From positions 1 to 64,000 of the forward strand of contig NZ_JASIRT010000008.1 in NCBI RefSeq assembly GCF_030063475.1: a stretch of DNA of 64,000 nucleotides, given 5' to 3'. Made by a program: the position numbers and the translations under genes. This document shows, in pieces, positions 8,513 to 17,100 of the stretch. How positions within the stretch are numbered: position 1 is the first letter of the stretch; each line of letters begins with the position of its first letter. Origin of the DNA: Roseomonas sp. E05 (GTDB lineage: Bacteria > Pseudomonadota > Alphaproteobacteria > Acetobacterales > Acetobacteraceae). The notes below the pieces were generated by a model. The model ran no database searches. It had not been told where the DNA came from and saw only the letters and a list, made by a program, of their open reading frames with translations.

Positions 8513-8940
8513 TACGCCCCCATCTCGGGAGGAGAACGCCGTGGAAGGAGCGGGGACAGACATCGCCGAGGCCACTTGGATGTATCCTGGGATGATCCGG
8601 AATTCGCGGAAAAGACCAGGGTGCGAGGGAAGCTCGTTCTCTCCGGACAGCAAACCGCTGCGGCCTTGATGAGCATGGGGCTCGCTGAAGCGGTTGCCAG
8701 CTAAACCCGGAGCCGCTGAACCGCTTTTGCGGAAAGCGGCGGAACGGCACGCTTCCAGCCTTGAAGCCCCGGAGCGCCCTTTCTGGTCGTCATCCTCGCC
8801 CTGGGCTGAATGGCGATCGGCCCGTTGGGCCTTGCCTTGGCAGCTTCGGGCAACCCGGCGGCACTCCCGGGCTCTCGCGGCCTGCGCCCGGGGGCATGGC
8901 CATGCTGGCGCCGGAGGCCAGCGCCACGGCTGCCGCCGGC
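8513..8940. other. Stretch without a recognisable gene
   Basis: Both strands are open in several frames because of the high G+C content, but none reads like a protein family and none has a convincing ribosome site. It lies between a transposase relic and a possible esterase relic, so decayed DNA left by insertion and deletion is the simplest reading. Confidence 0.5.
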
Positions 8941-9060
8941 ACGGGGGTTCCGCAGTGGACCCGACCCGTTTATCCCTATCTGAACCTCGCTGCCTGTGAC
9001 GGCACGGGCGATCCGGACAGCGCCACCAACGACCGTCGCGGCGAGCCTCTCGCGAAAGTC
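8941..9060 (+). pseudogene. Possible remnant of a tannase/feruloyl-esterase C-terminus
   Basis: The frame here reads TRPVYPYLNLAACDGTGDPD, close to the conserved C-terminal TRP.(Y/C)PYP..A.Y.G.GD. motif of the tannase/feruloyl esterase family as I remember it. No catalytic domain precedes it and the sequence after it does not match. It is probably a decayed tail fragment; a chance match is possible. Confidence 0.3.
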
Positions 9061-9142
9061 GATATCCCGGCCTGGACCGGTGCCGACTTCTACCGCGCCT
9101 GCACCGTCCTGGAGCAGCAGCCGCAATCTGGAGCCGATAACG

Positions 9143-9712
9143 ATGAGCAACGACACTGTCCTGCACTTCGTCACTCTTCTGGGAAGCCTGCGGAAAGGCT
9201 CCTTCAACGCGGCCGTCGCGCGCGCTTTGCCTCGCCTTGCTCCTGAAGGGGTCTCTATCAGCGCACTCGGCTCCATCGCCGACTTCCCGCATTACGACGC
9301 GGATGTACAGGCGGCAGGCTTCCCCGCCCCGGTGCTGACGATGGCCGAGCAGATCCAGGCGTCCGATGGCGTGATCATCGTCACGCCGGAATACAATTAT
9401 TCGGTCCCTGGCGTCCTCAAGAACGCCCTTGACTGGCTGTCCCGCCTCTCGCCGCAGCCCTTCGCCGGGAAGCCCGTGGCGATCCAGACGGCGTCTCCGG
9501 GGGCCATCGGTGGCGCGCGCGCGCAATACCACCTCCGGCAAAGCCTGGTCTTCCTGGACGCGACCGTCCTCAACAAGCCGGAGGTGATGATTGGCCAGGT
9601 CGCTGGCAAGGTGAATGCCGAGACACTGGAACTGACCGATACGGCAACGCGCGAATTCATCGCCGGCCAGCTCAAGGCCTTCGCGGCCTTGGCCAGGAAG
9701 GCGAAAGCATGA
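9143..9712 (+). CDS. NADPH-dependent FMN reductase
   Basis: This 189-residue flavodoxin-fold enzyme has the FMN phosphate-binding loop GSLRKGSFN (residues 14-22) and the family motif TPEYNYSVPGVLKNALDWLSR near residue 90. Relatives reduce FMN, quinones, chromate or azo compounds with NAD(P)H in the cytoplasm. I chose ATG 9143, with GGAG eight bases upstream; the frame is open further upstream, into the decayed region, but that part is not conserved. It stands alone after the degraded stretch. The physiological substrate is unknown. Confidence 0.88.
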   Translation: MSNDTVLHFVTLLGSLRKGSFNAAVARALPRLAPEGVSISALGSIADFPHYDADVQAAGFPAPVLTMAEQIQASDGVIIVTPEYNYSVPGVLKNALDWLSRLSPQPFAGKPVAIQTASPGAIGGARAQYHLRQSLVFLDATVLNKPEVMIGQVAGKVNAETLELTDTATREFIAGQLKAFAALARKAKA

Positions 9713-9804
9713 ACCCAGCCGCGCCGTCGCCCTCGGCATGCGAGCGCAGCGGCCTCAGGATCGGCAAGTTAACGGTGCCCTGAGGCCCTTCCCGCTCCGG
9801 CGCC

Positions 9805-10911
9805 TCAGCGCCCCGGCTGTCCGCCACCCCGCAAGGGCGCAGCGTCCATGTCCCGGAAGCCACCTCGGAGGTCCTCCAGCTCCTGCCGGGCGGTGCCGCG
9901 CGCGCGGCTGCCCTCGCCCGGCTGGCCACGCCGCGTGCCATTGTCGCGGAAGCGGGTGGGCTCCTCTGCCCGCGCGCCGCGCGGGTGGAGGTCGAACCCG
10001 CCATCCGGCCGGCGGCGCCCTTCCATCACCACCGGCCGCGCGCCGCCGCCCCGGGCTCCTTCCCCGCCGAAACCCGCGATCACCAGCCTCTCCACCTCCG
10101 GGCCGAAGCTGGCCGCCGGGTCGGCCGCCAAGAGGTCACGATCCAGTCGAGTGACCCGCAAGGCGCCGTTTTCATAGCGGCCGCGGGCAACAACCGGGCC
10201 ATAGACAGAGAGGAGCAGCGCCGTTGGCGCCTGCACCGCCAGTCCGCTGATGCGCCTTGCGCCATTCTGCCGGGCCATGGGGCCGCGCACCAGCACCTCC
10301 CCCGGCGCGTGGCGATCAATCCGTGTCGCGGCGATGCTGCCATCCGGCTGCCGGAAGCCGCTGACCGCCGTCCATTCGCCCACTCGGGGTGACAGCATGC
10401 CCCGCGTATCGGCCAGTACCCGTACCCGCTGGCCTGCGACGGTGAGAAGATGCCCTCCCTCCTCCTGCGCTTCCACCGGCCCCACCACTTCGTAACGGAC
10501 AGCCAGATGGCGGGCATAGAGGTCGCCGCTGCCGCCGCTGGCCTCGATCACCACGACCTGCCCGGCGCGCAGCTGGTCCGGGCGGCCTTCCTGCTCCTCG
10601 ACTGCCACAGGCAGGCTGGGGTCGTACTGCACCTCCAGGCCATTGACGCAGATGCTGGCGAAGCCGGTGATGACGCCGACGATTCCAGTGCCGCCGATGC
10701 CCCGGTCCCCACCCTCGATGCTCCGCACGCCGGTGCCACCGATGCCGCGGTCGCCGGACGCCACCTGGTGGGGCGGCGGGCCGTCATCGGGACCCAGCCG
10801 GCAGACAGGCTGGACAGGTGGGGAGGATGGGAGCGGCGCCTGCCGCTCCACGCCACCGCAGGCGGTTGCCAAGAGGGCCAGGGCGAGTGCCGCCGGGCGC
10901 GGGAAGCTCAC
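9805..10911 (-). CDS. DUF5666-type lipoprotein
   Basis: The 368-residue protein has a lipoprotein signal (LALALLATAC, lipidated Cys at residue 18). A duplicated DRGIGGTG motif follows (about residues 54-61 and 69-76), then repeated small beta domains of the DUF5666 type (for example GFASICVNGLEV, GPVEAQ, ADTRG.LSPRVGEWTAVSGFR). It should sit in the cell envelope; the molecular role of DUF5666 is unknown. The C-terminal 80 residues are Arg/Gly-rich and probably disordered. It starts with GTG at 10911, overlapping the stop of the DUF6502 gene by GTGA, so the two are translationally coupled. DUF5666/DUF6502 pairing is, to my knowledge, recurrent in proteobacteria. Confidence 0.78.
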   Translation of the reverse strand: MSFPRPAALALALLATACGGVERQAPLPSSPPVQPVCRLGPDDGPPPHQVASGDRGIGGTGVRSIEGGDRGIGGTGIVGVITGFASICVNGLEVQYDPSLPVAVEEQEGRPDQLRAGQVVVIEASGGSGDLYARHLAVRYEVVGPVEAQEEGGHLLTVAGQRVRVLADTRGMLSPRVGEWTAVSGFRQPDGSIAATRIDRHAPGEVLVRGPMARQNGARRISGLAVQAPTALLLSVYGPVVARGRYENGALRVTRLDRDLLAADPAASFGPEVERLVIAGFGGEGARGGGARPVVMEGRRRPDGGFDLHPRGARAEEPTRFRDNGTRRGQPGEGSRARGTARQELEDLRGGFRDMDAAPLRGGGQPGR

Positions 10912-11774
10912 GGAGCGCCTCCTTGCGGCTCGTTTTCGGAAAACAGGTAGATGCCGAGATGGACCCGCCGGGTGGACGATGGCGCAGGCTTCGCATCCTC
11001 GGCTTCCAGCAGTTCCAGGGCGCGGCGGTTCAGCGCCAACAGCATGGCTTGGGCGGCCTCGCGCGCTTCGGCCTCCAGCCGGGCGGCGATGGCGAGGGGG
11101 AGCCTGTCATAATGCAGGCCCCGGTCCAGGAAGGGCGGCGCGCCGGCGGTGATGTTGGCGCTGGCGGCCGCGATGTGGTCGTGGAGGTTGCGGCTGAAAT
11201 AATAGAGCTGCTCCCCGCTGCCGCCGGAAGGCAGGAAGGCTGTCTCCCGCAGCACCACATGGTCCTCGTTGTTCATGGCCACTCGCCCTTGGCTCAGCCA
11301 GTCGTCCAGTACGGTGCGGGGGCGCAGGTCGGCTGTGACGGAGGCGACCAGGCTTTCGAAGGAGGGCACGCCCTCCGGTGCGTTGCGGGGCAGGGGGCGC
11401 GGCCGCCCTTCGGCATCGGCATAGGGGGCGAGGCCCGTCCAGCGGGCCAGGATCTGACTGCTGAGCGAGACCACCACGGGCACCTCCTCCGTCTCCCCGC
11501 CCTCCTCTCGCATGCGGCGGATTTCCTTGCGGTGAACGCCTGTCACAAGAGCCAGCCGGCTGTCCGTCAGGGGCTTGCGGCCCGCCACAATGTGGGCGGC
11601 ACGCCGCATGTAGAGCTTGCGGAGAAGATCGGTGAAGGCTGGAAAGGGCACGCCGCTGCGGATCAGCAGGTCGACCAGGGGTTCCAGGGCGCGAGCCAGG
11701 GGGCGGAGCAGGGCTTGGGGATCGGGTGGGGAAACAGGCACGGGCACCAGCGACGGAGAGGCAGACCGCAGCAT
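10908..11774 (-). CDS. DUF6502-family protein, probable DNA-binding regulator
   Basis: The 288-residue protein resembles DUF6502 members. Residues about 44-92 (FPAFTDLLRKLY... then LTDSRLALVTGVHRKEIRRMRE) read as a helix-turn-helix followed by a short basic helix, so I infer DNA binding. The middle (TVLDDWLSQGRVA, YYFSRNLHDHIAAASANI) is family-specific with no known activity. It is divergent from a short histidine kinase gene, and two matching palindromes lie in the intergenic region (11786-11833), one ending 11 bp from this start codon. Autoregulation through these sites is the natural hypothesis. Start assigned at ATG 11774, without a clear ribosome site because the palindrome occupies that position; a start further in is possible. 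Confidence 0.75.
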   Translation of the reverse strand: MLRSASPSLVPVPVSPPDPQALLRPLARALEPLVDLLIRSGVPFPAFTDLLRKLYMRRAAHIVAGRKPLTDSRLALVTGVHRKEIRRMREEGGETEEVPVVVSLSSQILARWTGLAPYADAEGRPRPLPRNAPEGVPSFESLVASVTADLRPRTVLDDWLSQGRVAMNNEDHVVLRETAFLPSGGSGEQLYYFSRNLHDHIAAASANITAGAPPFLDRGLHYDRLPLAIAARLEAEAREAAQAMLLALNRRALELLEAEDAKPAPSSTRRVHLGIYLFSENEPQGGAP

Positions 11775-11785
11775 AGCGCATATTC

Positions 11786-11804
11786 TGTGGGAAATATGCC
11801 CACA
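11786..11804. promoter_or_regulatory. Operator candidate 1: TGTGGG-N7-CCCACA
   Basis: TGTGGGAAATATGCCCACA is an inverted repeat with 6-bp arms, 11 bp upstream of the DUF6502 start. It shares the consensus GTGGGAAAT.T.CCCAC with the site at 11815-11833. The two centres are 29 bp apart. Confidence 0.6.
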
Positions 11805-11814
11805 AATTGCTTGT

Positions 11815-11833
11815 TGTGGGAAATTTTCCCACG
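11815..11833. promoter_or_regulatory. Operator candidate 2: GTGGGAAA-T-TTTCCCAC
   Basis: Bases 11816-11832 form a perfect palindrome with 8-bp arms, 35 bp before the kinase start. With site 1 it lies in the AT-richer divergent promoter region, suggesting a dimeric repressor or activator acting on both genes. Confidence 0.6.
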
Positions 11834-11867
11834 TAAAGAGCGGTTAGTCTCCTGAAGCGAGCCGAAG

Positions 11868-12503
11868 ATGCAACTGCTCTCCTATGCCCTTGCACCCGCC
11901 CCGGCCGCGCCGGCGCCTGATGCTGTCCGCGACCTCGCGCAGCTCCGTCACCACACCAAGAACGCCTGGCAGCGCGTGCTGTGCGAGATCTGGAAAGCCG
12001 GCGAGCGGCACGACTCCCCCGCCTTTCGGCAACTGGCGGCGGAGCTGGAGCAGCGCATCCGCCATGCCACGGCCATTTCCGATGCTTTGTTCGGCTTCAC
12101 CCGGCAGTTGCAGCCTTTTGAAGCCCGGCTGGGCGAGCTGGCGGAGCATGTCCGGGCCCTGCTTGCGGATGGCAATCAGGCCATTCACCTGGATGTCTCC
12201 TGCACGGGGGAATGCCCGGCGCCATTGCAGTCACTCGTGCTCAAGGTGGCGCAGGAAATGGTCTGCAATGCGGTGAAGCATGGGCTCTATGCCCGTGCGC
12301 AGGGCTGCATCCGTGTCGAGTTCCGGTTCTCGGCCAGCCACGGGCTCTCGCTCAGAGTGGCCGATGATGGCTGGGGCTTTCCGGAACCGGCGCAGGATGG
12401 CGAGGGGCTTCCCATGATGCGGGACCTGGCGGCGCTGTATGGCGGCCGCGTTCGGCTCTCCCGCAACGAAGGCTGGACAGTGGCGGCTCTGACGGTTGCC
12501 TGA
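11868..12503 (+). CDS. Short histidine kinase-like ATPase without sensor domain
   Basis: The 211-residue protein has a phosphoacceptor-type helix near the start (LRHHTKNAWQRV, residues 26-37; similar to the HRxKN box of HWE/HisKA_2 kinases). The GHKL ATPase follows: N box EMVCNAVKHG, G1 box VADDGWGFPEP, then a GLPMMRDLAALYGG lid and G2 region. No transmembrane, PAS or receiver domain is present, so it is cytoplasmic and must receive its signal from a partner. No response regulator gene is adjacent. It is divergent from the DUF6502 gene, sharing the twin palindromes. It could be a true kinase or an anti-sigma-type ATPase; the His-Asn box favours a kinase. Confidence 0.75.
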   Translation: MQLLSYALAPAPAAPAPDAVRDLAQLRHHTKNAWQRVLCEIWKAGERHDSPAFRQLAAELEQRIRHATAISDALFGFTRQLQPFEARLGELAEHVRALLADGNQAIHLDVSCTGECPAPLQSLVLKVAQEMVCNAVKHGLYARAQGCIRVEFRFSASHGLSLRVADDGWGFPEPAQDGEGLPMMRDLAALYGGRVRLSRNEGWTVAALTVA

Positions 12504-12513
12504 GGGCACCGTC
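12491..12513 (+). terminator. Hairpin overlapping the kinase stop codon
   Basis: GACGGT-T-GCC (12491-12500) pairs with GGC-ACCGTC (12505-12513) around a TGAG loop with one bulged T; the loop contains the stop codon (12501-12503). No T-run. It probably ends or attenuates the kinase transcript before the convergent aminotransferase gene. Confidence 0.4.
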
Positions 12514-12867
12514 GCGCAACATCCCTCTCGTCTGCCCTTTCGGCCTCCAGGCCTCGAGAGCGTGATGGCAGGCAAGATCCGCCACGACAGCCTGCAGGAG
12601 ATCGCAGTCGGCATTCCTCCTCTCGCCTTCCCCATCACCTATTCCGCGGAGGCTTCGCGGCCCGCGGCGCCGGCGTGCTTTCCATGCGGAGAATGGGGCT
12701 GGAATTCTGTCCTCTGACGGCAGCGGACTACGGCCGGCCGCGCACCTGCTCCTGAATGTCCGCGGCGCCTGTGGCCGGCAGGTCTCATGCTGGCGCGCTT
12801 CATATCCGAAGGGCTGATGCTGCACATCCCGCCCTGCAAGCGCGACCAGGAAGGCGAGGGGGCAACC
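12514..12867. other. Intergenic stretch between convergent genes, nothing recognised
   Basis: About 350 bp between the kinase (plus) and the aminotransferase (minus). Short frames exist on both strands but match no family and lack ribosome sites. No repeat or RNA structure beyond the hairpin at 12491-12513 was noticed. Confidence 0.5.
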
Positions 12868-14199
12868 TCACGCCGACCCGGCGGCTTGCCGGATGGTCTC
12901 GACGATCTGGCCGACCTGGTCCAGCGTGATCGGCAGAGGCGGCGACAGCACCAGCGAATCCCCGACCGCCCGGATCAGCACGCCGGCGTCGAAGCAGCCC
13001 GCAGCGATGGCGCGCGCCCGGACTGGCCCGCCGCCGGCCTCCGCGCCGAATTCGATCGCGGCCAGCAGGCCGATGTTGCGGATGTCGGTGACGCCGGGGG
13101 CGTCGCGCAGGCTGTGCACCGCGTCTTCCCAGGGCTGCGCCATGGCGGCGGCGCGGGCGAACAGCCCTTCCTCCTCATACACCTGCAACGTCGCCAGAGC
13201 AGCGGCGGCGGCCAGGGGGTGGCCGGAATAGGTGTAGCCATGCATGAACTCCGTCGCGCCCTCAGGCTGCGACAGCAGGCCCTCGGCGACCCTGTCGTTG
13301 ATCAGCACGCCGCCCATCGGCACGGCGCCGTTGGTCATGCCCTTGGCGCAGCAGATCAGGTCCGGCATCACGCCGAGTGCCTGGCTGCCGAACGGGGCGC
13401 CCAGGCGGCCGAAGCCGGTCACCACCTCATCGAAGATCAGCAGCAGCCCGTGGCGGTCGCAGATCTCGCGCAGCCGCTCCAGGTAGCCCACCGGCGGCAC
13501 CAGCACCCCGGTCGAGCCCGCCACCGGTTCCACAATCACCGCCGCGATGGTGGAAGGGTCCTGGGCATAGAGGATGCCTTCCAGCGCATCGGCGAAGTCG
13601 GTGCCGCCGTGGGTGGGGCGGCCGCGGCTGAAGGCATTGCGGGCGGGGTCGTGCGTGTGGGGCAGGTGGGAAACGCCCGGCAGCAGCGGCCCGAAATGCT
13701 TGCGCTGCGTGCCGATACCGGCGACCGAGAGCCCGCCGAAGCCGACACCGTGATAGCTGCGCTGGCGCCCGATCAGCTTCACGCGCTGGCCTTCCCCGCG
13801 CACATTGTGGAAGGCCAGGGCCAGCTTCAGCGCCGTGTCCACGGCCTCGGAGCCCGATCCGGCGAAGAAGGCGCGGTTGAAGCCCGGCGGCGCCGCCGCC
13901 CTGAGCCGGTTGGCATATTCGAAGGCTGCCGGGTGGCCGAGGCCGAAGGAGGAGGCGAAGTCCAGCTGCCCTGCCTGGCCGCGGATGGCTTCCACGATGC
14001 GCGGGTGGCAATGGCCGGCATTGACGCACCACAGCCCTGCGATGGCGTCCAGGATGCGGCGTCCGTCCGGCGTGACGTAGTGCATGCCCTCCGCCCGGCT
14101 GACGAAACGCGGGTCCTGCTTCCAGGCCCGGTTGGGCGTGAAGGGCATCCAGAAGGCGTCCAGGGAATTCGGAGCGGTGTCGAAGGCAGGATTGTTCAT
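12868..14199 (-). CDS. Class III omega-amino acid:pyruvate aminotransferase
   Basis: The 443-residue PLP enzyme opens with FWMPFTPNRAWKQDPR, the hallmark of the omega-amino acid:pyruvate (beta-alanine:pyruvate) branch. The cofactor-binding FAGSGSEAVDTALK (about 112-125), SYHGVGFGG (148-156) and DEVVTGFGR (257-265) are present, and the Schiff-base Lys is Lys286 in CCAKGMTNG. It moves an amino group from a terminal amine to pyruvate, giving an aldehyde and alanine. Start set at ATG 14199, where the family N-terminus begins; an open frame runs 33 codons further without similarity. It is divergent from the C45 hydrolase and ABC importer, so it may process an amine released by them. Confidence 0.88.
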   Translation of the reverse strand: MNNPAFDTAPNSLDAFWMPFTPNRAWKQDPRFVSRAEGMHYVTPDGRRILDAIAGLWCVNAGHCHPRIVEAIRGQAGQLDFASSFGLGHPAAFEYANRLRAAAPPGFNRAFFAGSGSEAVDTALKLALAFHNVRGEGQRVKLIGRQRSYHGVGFGGLSVAGIGTQRKHFGPLLPGVSHLPHTHDPARNAFSRGRPTHGGTDFADALEGILYAQDPSTIAAVIVEPVAGSTGVLVPPVGYLERLREICDRHGLLLIFDEVVTGFGRLGAPFGSQALGVMPDLICCAKGMTNGAVPMGGVLINDRVAEGLLSQPEGATEFMHGYTYSGHPLAAAAALATLQVYEEEGLFARAAAMAQPWEDAVHSLRDAPGVTDIRNIGLLAAIEFGAEAGGGPVRARAIAAGCFDAGVLIRAVGDSLVLSPPLPITLDQVGQIVETIRQAAGSA

Positions 14200-14426
14200 G
14201 ATCCGGCGGTCCCGGCAGAAGGGTGGGGGAGGGGCGATGGCGGGCGCGAGGCGGTGGATGGCGCCGCGGCCCGGGCCTGCACGTGATGGGACGGGCACCG
14301 GAGGGTGCCGCGAGGAAAATGCACGCTTGGCATCATTCGCCTTGAGCTTTCACGGATGGCGTATCAGGATGCTTGCACTTTGGTTATCCAAAGTCCAGAA
14401 AGCCCGATGCCAGCCGGTAGGAAGCA

Positions 14427-15545
14427 GTGCCCGTGGACCCTTTTCCCCTCATCGAGCTGAGCGGCGGCGCCGAGCAGCGCGGCAAGCTCTACGGCCAGCA
14501 GGCCGCCGCACGCATCCGCCGCAGCATCGGCCATTACGGCGAACAGCTGGCGGCCGACGGCCATGGCGCCGAAGCCGTGCGCGGCTGGGCGCGGGAATTC
14601 CTGCCGCGGATCGAGGATTTCGAACCCGACTACATCGCCGAGATGCGCGGCATCGCCGCCGGTGCGGGCGTGGAGTTCGAGGATATCGTCCTGATCAACG
14701 CCCGGACGGAGGTGCTGCAACTCGGCAAGCGCCGCGCCGAGAGCCGCGAGCCGGATGGCTGCACCGGCGTGGTGGTGCTGCCGGAAGCCTCGGCCGATGG
14801 CGCGCTGATCCATGCGCAGAACTGGGACTGGAAGAGCGAATGCGCCGAGACCGGCGTGGTGCTGCGCATCCGCCGCGATGACGGGCCGGATATCCTCACC
14901 TTCGTGGAAGCGGGCGGGCTGGCGCGGGCCGGGTTGAACGCGGCCGGCATCGCCATCACCGCGAACTACCTGCAAAGCGACCGGGACTACCGCTCCCTCG
15001 GCGTGCCGCTCTCCCTGATCCGCCGCAAGGTGCTGGAGAAGGAGCAGCTCGCCCATGCCTTCCAGTCCGTCTACACCACGGTGAAGTCGGCCTCGAACAA
15101 CGTCATCGTCAGCCATGCCGGCGGCATCGCCATCAACTTCGAATGCGCGCCGGACGAGACCTTCCAGGTGCATGCGACCAACGGCCTGATCGTGCATGCC
15201 AACCACTTCATCAGCCCGGTCGCGCTCTCCAAGCTGAAGGACACCGGCATCGCCACCACGCCGGACAGCCTCTACCGCGACATGCGCGTGCGGCAGTTGC
15301 TGGAAGCCCGCCAGGGCAGGCTGGACGTGGCGGCGGTGAAGGAGGCGCTTTTCGACGATTACCAGACCCCCTGGGCGGTCTGCCGGCCGCCGCGGCTGAA
15401 CTCCGCAGGCAACCTGTCCGCCACGGTGGCCATGCTGGTGATGCAGCCGGCCAAGGGCGTGCTGGAAATCGCGCCGCTGCCTGCGCTGAACCGCCAGTTC
15501 ACGCGATATGAGCTGTTCTCCAACGCCGAGGCGAGGGCCGCATGA
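14427..15545 (+). CDS. C45-type autoproteolytic Ntn hydrolase/acyltransferase
   Basis: The 372-residue protein resembles the C45 peptidase/acyl-CoA:isopenicillin N acyltransferase family. Cys112 in DGCTGVVV is the expected new N-terminal nucleophile after self-cleavage at Gly-Cys, with the family's HAQNWDWKSE motif following. Such enzymes cleave or exchange amide bonds of N-acyl amino acids and related molecules. Start is GTG 14427, where the conserved PFPLIELSGG begins; no better ATG is close. It overlaps the downstream binding-protein gene by ATGA (15542-15545), tying hydrolysis to import. The cell location is probably cytoplasmic because no signal peptide is seen. Confidence 0.82.
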   Translation: MPVDPFPLIELSGGAEQRGKLYGQQAAARIRRSIGHYGEQLAADGHGAEAVRGWAREFLPRIEDFEPDYIAEMRGIAAGAGVEFEDIVLINARTEVLQLGKRRAESREPDGCTGVVVLPEASADGALIHAQNWDWKSECAETGVVLRIRRDDGPDILTFVEAGGLARAGLNAAGIAITANYLQSDRDYRSLGVPLSLIRRKVLEKEQLAHAFQSVYTTVKSASNNVIVSHAGGIAINFECAPDETFQVHATNGLIVHANHFISPVALSKLKDTGIATTPDSLYRDMRVRQLLEARQGRLDVAAVKEALFDDYQTPWAVCRPPRLNSAGNLSATVAMLVMQPAKGVLEIAPLPALNRQFTRYELFSNAEARAA

Positions 15546-17092
15546 AGACCTCATCCTTCCTGGCAGGCCTGGCCGCCGCCGTGCTGTGCGTGCTGCCCGC
15601 GATGGCACAGGAACCGCTGCGCGCCTCGCTGAATTCCGACATCCGCAGCACGCAGCCCGGCGGCAACCGCGACTTCAACACGGATTCCGTGGTGCTGCAC
15701 ATGGTGGAAGGGCTGGTCGCGCTGGACGAGCGCGCGATGCCCGTGCCGATGCTGGCGGAAAAGGTGGATGTCTCGCCGGACGGGCGGACCTACACCTTCA
15801 CGCTGCGCCAGGGCGTCACCTTCCACAACGGCGTGCCGCTGACCTCGGCCGAGGTGCTCTGGAGCCTGCGCCGCTACATGGACCCGGCGACGCAGTGGCG
15901 CTGCCTGCCGGACCTCAATGGCCGCACTGGCCTGGCGAAGGTCACCGAGATGGCGGCGCCGGATGCGCGCACCATGACGGTGACGCTGGAGAAGCCGGCG
16001 GCGCTGTTCCTGTCCATCCTCGCGCGCCCGGATTGCGGCGAGACGGGCATCCTGCATCCCAGCTCGGTCGGCGCGGATGGCGCCTGGATCAAGCCGGTGG
16101 GCACGGGGCCGTTCATGATGGGCGAGTGGCGTCGGGGCCAGTTCGTCGAGCTGGACCGCTTCGACGGCTACGTCTCGCTGCCGGGCGAGCGGGATGGTTT
16201 CGCCGGCGGCAAGCAGGCCCTGGTGCCGAAGGTGCGCTTCGTGGTCATCCCGGATTCCTCCGCCGCCAAGGCGGCACTGCTGGCCGGCAATGTCGATGTC
16301 CTGACCGACGTGCCCTCGCCCGAACTGCCGGACCTGCGCGCCAGGGCCGATGTCACGGTGCTGGCCGCCCCCACCATGGGCGTCACCGGCCTGCTGATGC
16401 AGACGCGCGACCCGCTGCTGAAGGACGCGCGCATCCGTCAGGCCATCGCCCTGTCGCTGGACGTGCCCGAGCTGGTCTCGGCCATGATCGGGGATGATGC
16501 GCCTGCCAATGCCTCGCCCCTGCCCAGCGCCAGCGCCTTCCGCAGCGACGCCCAGACAGGACGGCCGGCGCGGGACATCGCGGCGGCGAAGCGCCTGCTG
16601 GCCCAGGCCGGTTATCGCGGCCAGACCATCCGCATGATCACCAACCGCCGCTACCCGAATGTCTATGATGCGGCCGTGGCGACCCAGGCCATGGCGGCCG
16701 AGGCCGGCATCAAGATCGAGCTGGAGGTGCTGGACTGGGCGACGCAGCTCGACCGCTATACGCGCGGCGACTACCAGATGATGTCCTTCATCTATTCCCC
16801 GCGCCTCGACCCGTCGCTGTCCTACGAGATGCTGTCCGGCCCCAAGGACATGCAGCCGCGCAAGGTGTGGGAGGACCCGCAGGCGCTGGCGCTGATCCAG
16901 CAGTCCATGACCGCCACGGATTCCGCCGCGCGGCAGCGCATCTTCGATGAGCTGTACAAGCTCTTCATGACGCAGGTGCCGATGATCGTGCTGTACAACC
17001 AGCCGGACTACCTGGCCTTCCGCAAGGGCGTGCGGGGCGCGAAGCCCTGGGCGGCGGGCCAGACGCGGCTGTGGAACGTCTCGCGCGACTGA
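15542..17092 (+). CDS. ABC transporter substrate-binding protein, family 5
   Basis: The 516-residue periplasmic binding protein has a signal peptide (MKTSSFLAGLAAAVLCVLPAMA) and the SBP_bac_5 layout (LAEKVDVSPDGRTYTFTLRQG, VTFHNGVPLTSAEV). It captures peptides or related compounds for the permeases directly downstream. Residues around 100-160 (WRCLPDLNG, RPDCGET) contain a Cys pair that the binding protein at 23122 also has at equivalent positions, so those two are close paralogues. Gene order (hydrolase, binding protein, two permeases, fused ATPase) indicates one operon; only 8 bp separate it from the first permease. Confidence 0.9.
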   Translation: MKTSSFLAGLAAAVLCVLPAMAQEPLRASLNSDIRSTQPGGNRDFNTDSVVLHMVEGLVALDERAMPVPMLAEKVDVSPDGRTYTFTLRQGVTFHNGVPLTSAEVLWSLRRYMDPATQWRCLPDLNGRTGLAKVTEMAAPDARTMTVTLEKPAALFLSILARPDCGETGILHPSSVGADGAWIKPVGTGPFMMGEWRRGQFVELDRFDGYVSLPGERDGFAGGKQALVPKVRFVVIPDSSAAKAALLAGNVDVLTDVPSPELPDLRARADVTVLAAPTMGVTGLLMQTRDPLLKDARIRQAIALSLDVPELVSAMIGDDAPANASPLPSASAFRSDAQTGRPARDIAAAKRLLAQAGYRGQTIRMITNRRYPNVYDAAVATQAMAAEAGIKIELEVLDWATQLDRYTRGDYQMMSFIYSPRLDPSLSYEMLSGPKDMQPRKVWEDPQALALIQQSMTATDSAARQRIFDELYKLFMTQVPMIVLYNQPDYLAFRKGVRGAKPWAAGQTRLWNVSRD

Positions 17093-17100
17093 CGACCCAT

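Noticed and set aside
8468-9739. A 423-codon minus-strand frame over the decayed region and the FMN reductase
   Set aside because: It lies opposite the clear FMN reductase gene and has Arg/Gly-rich composition without any domain; a shadow of G+C bias.
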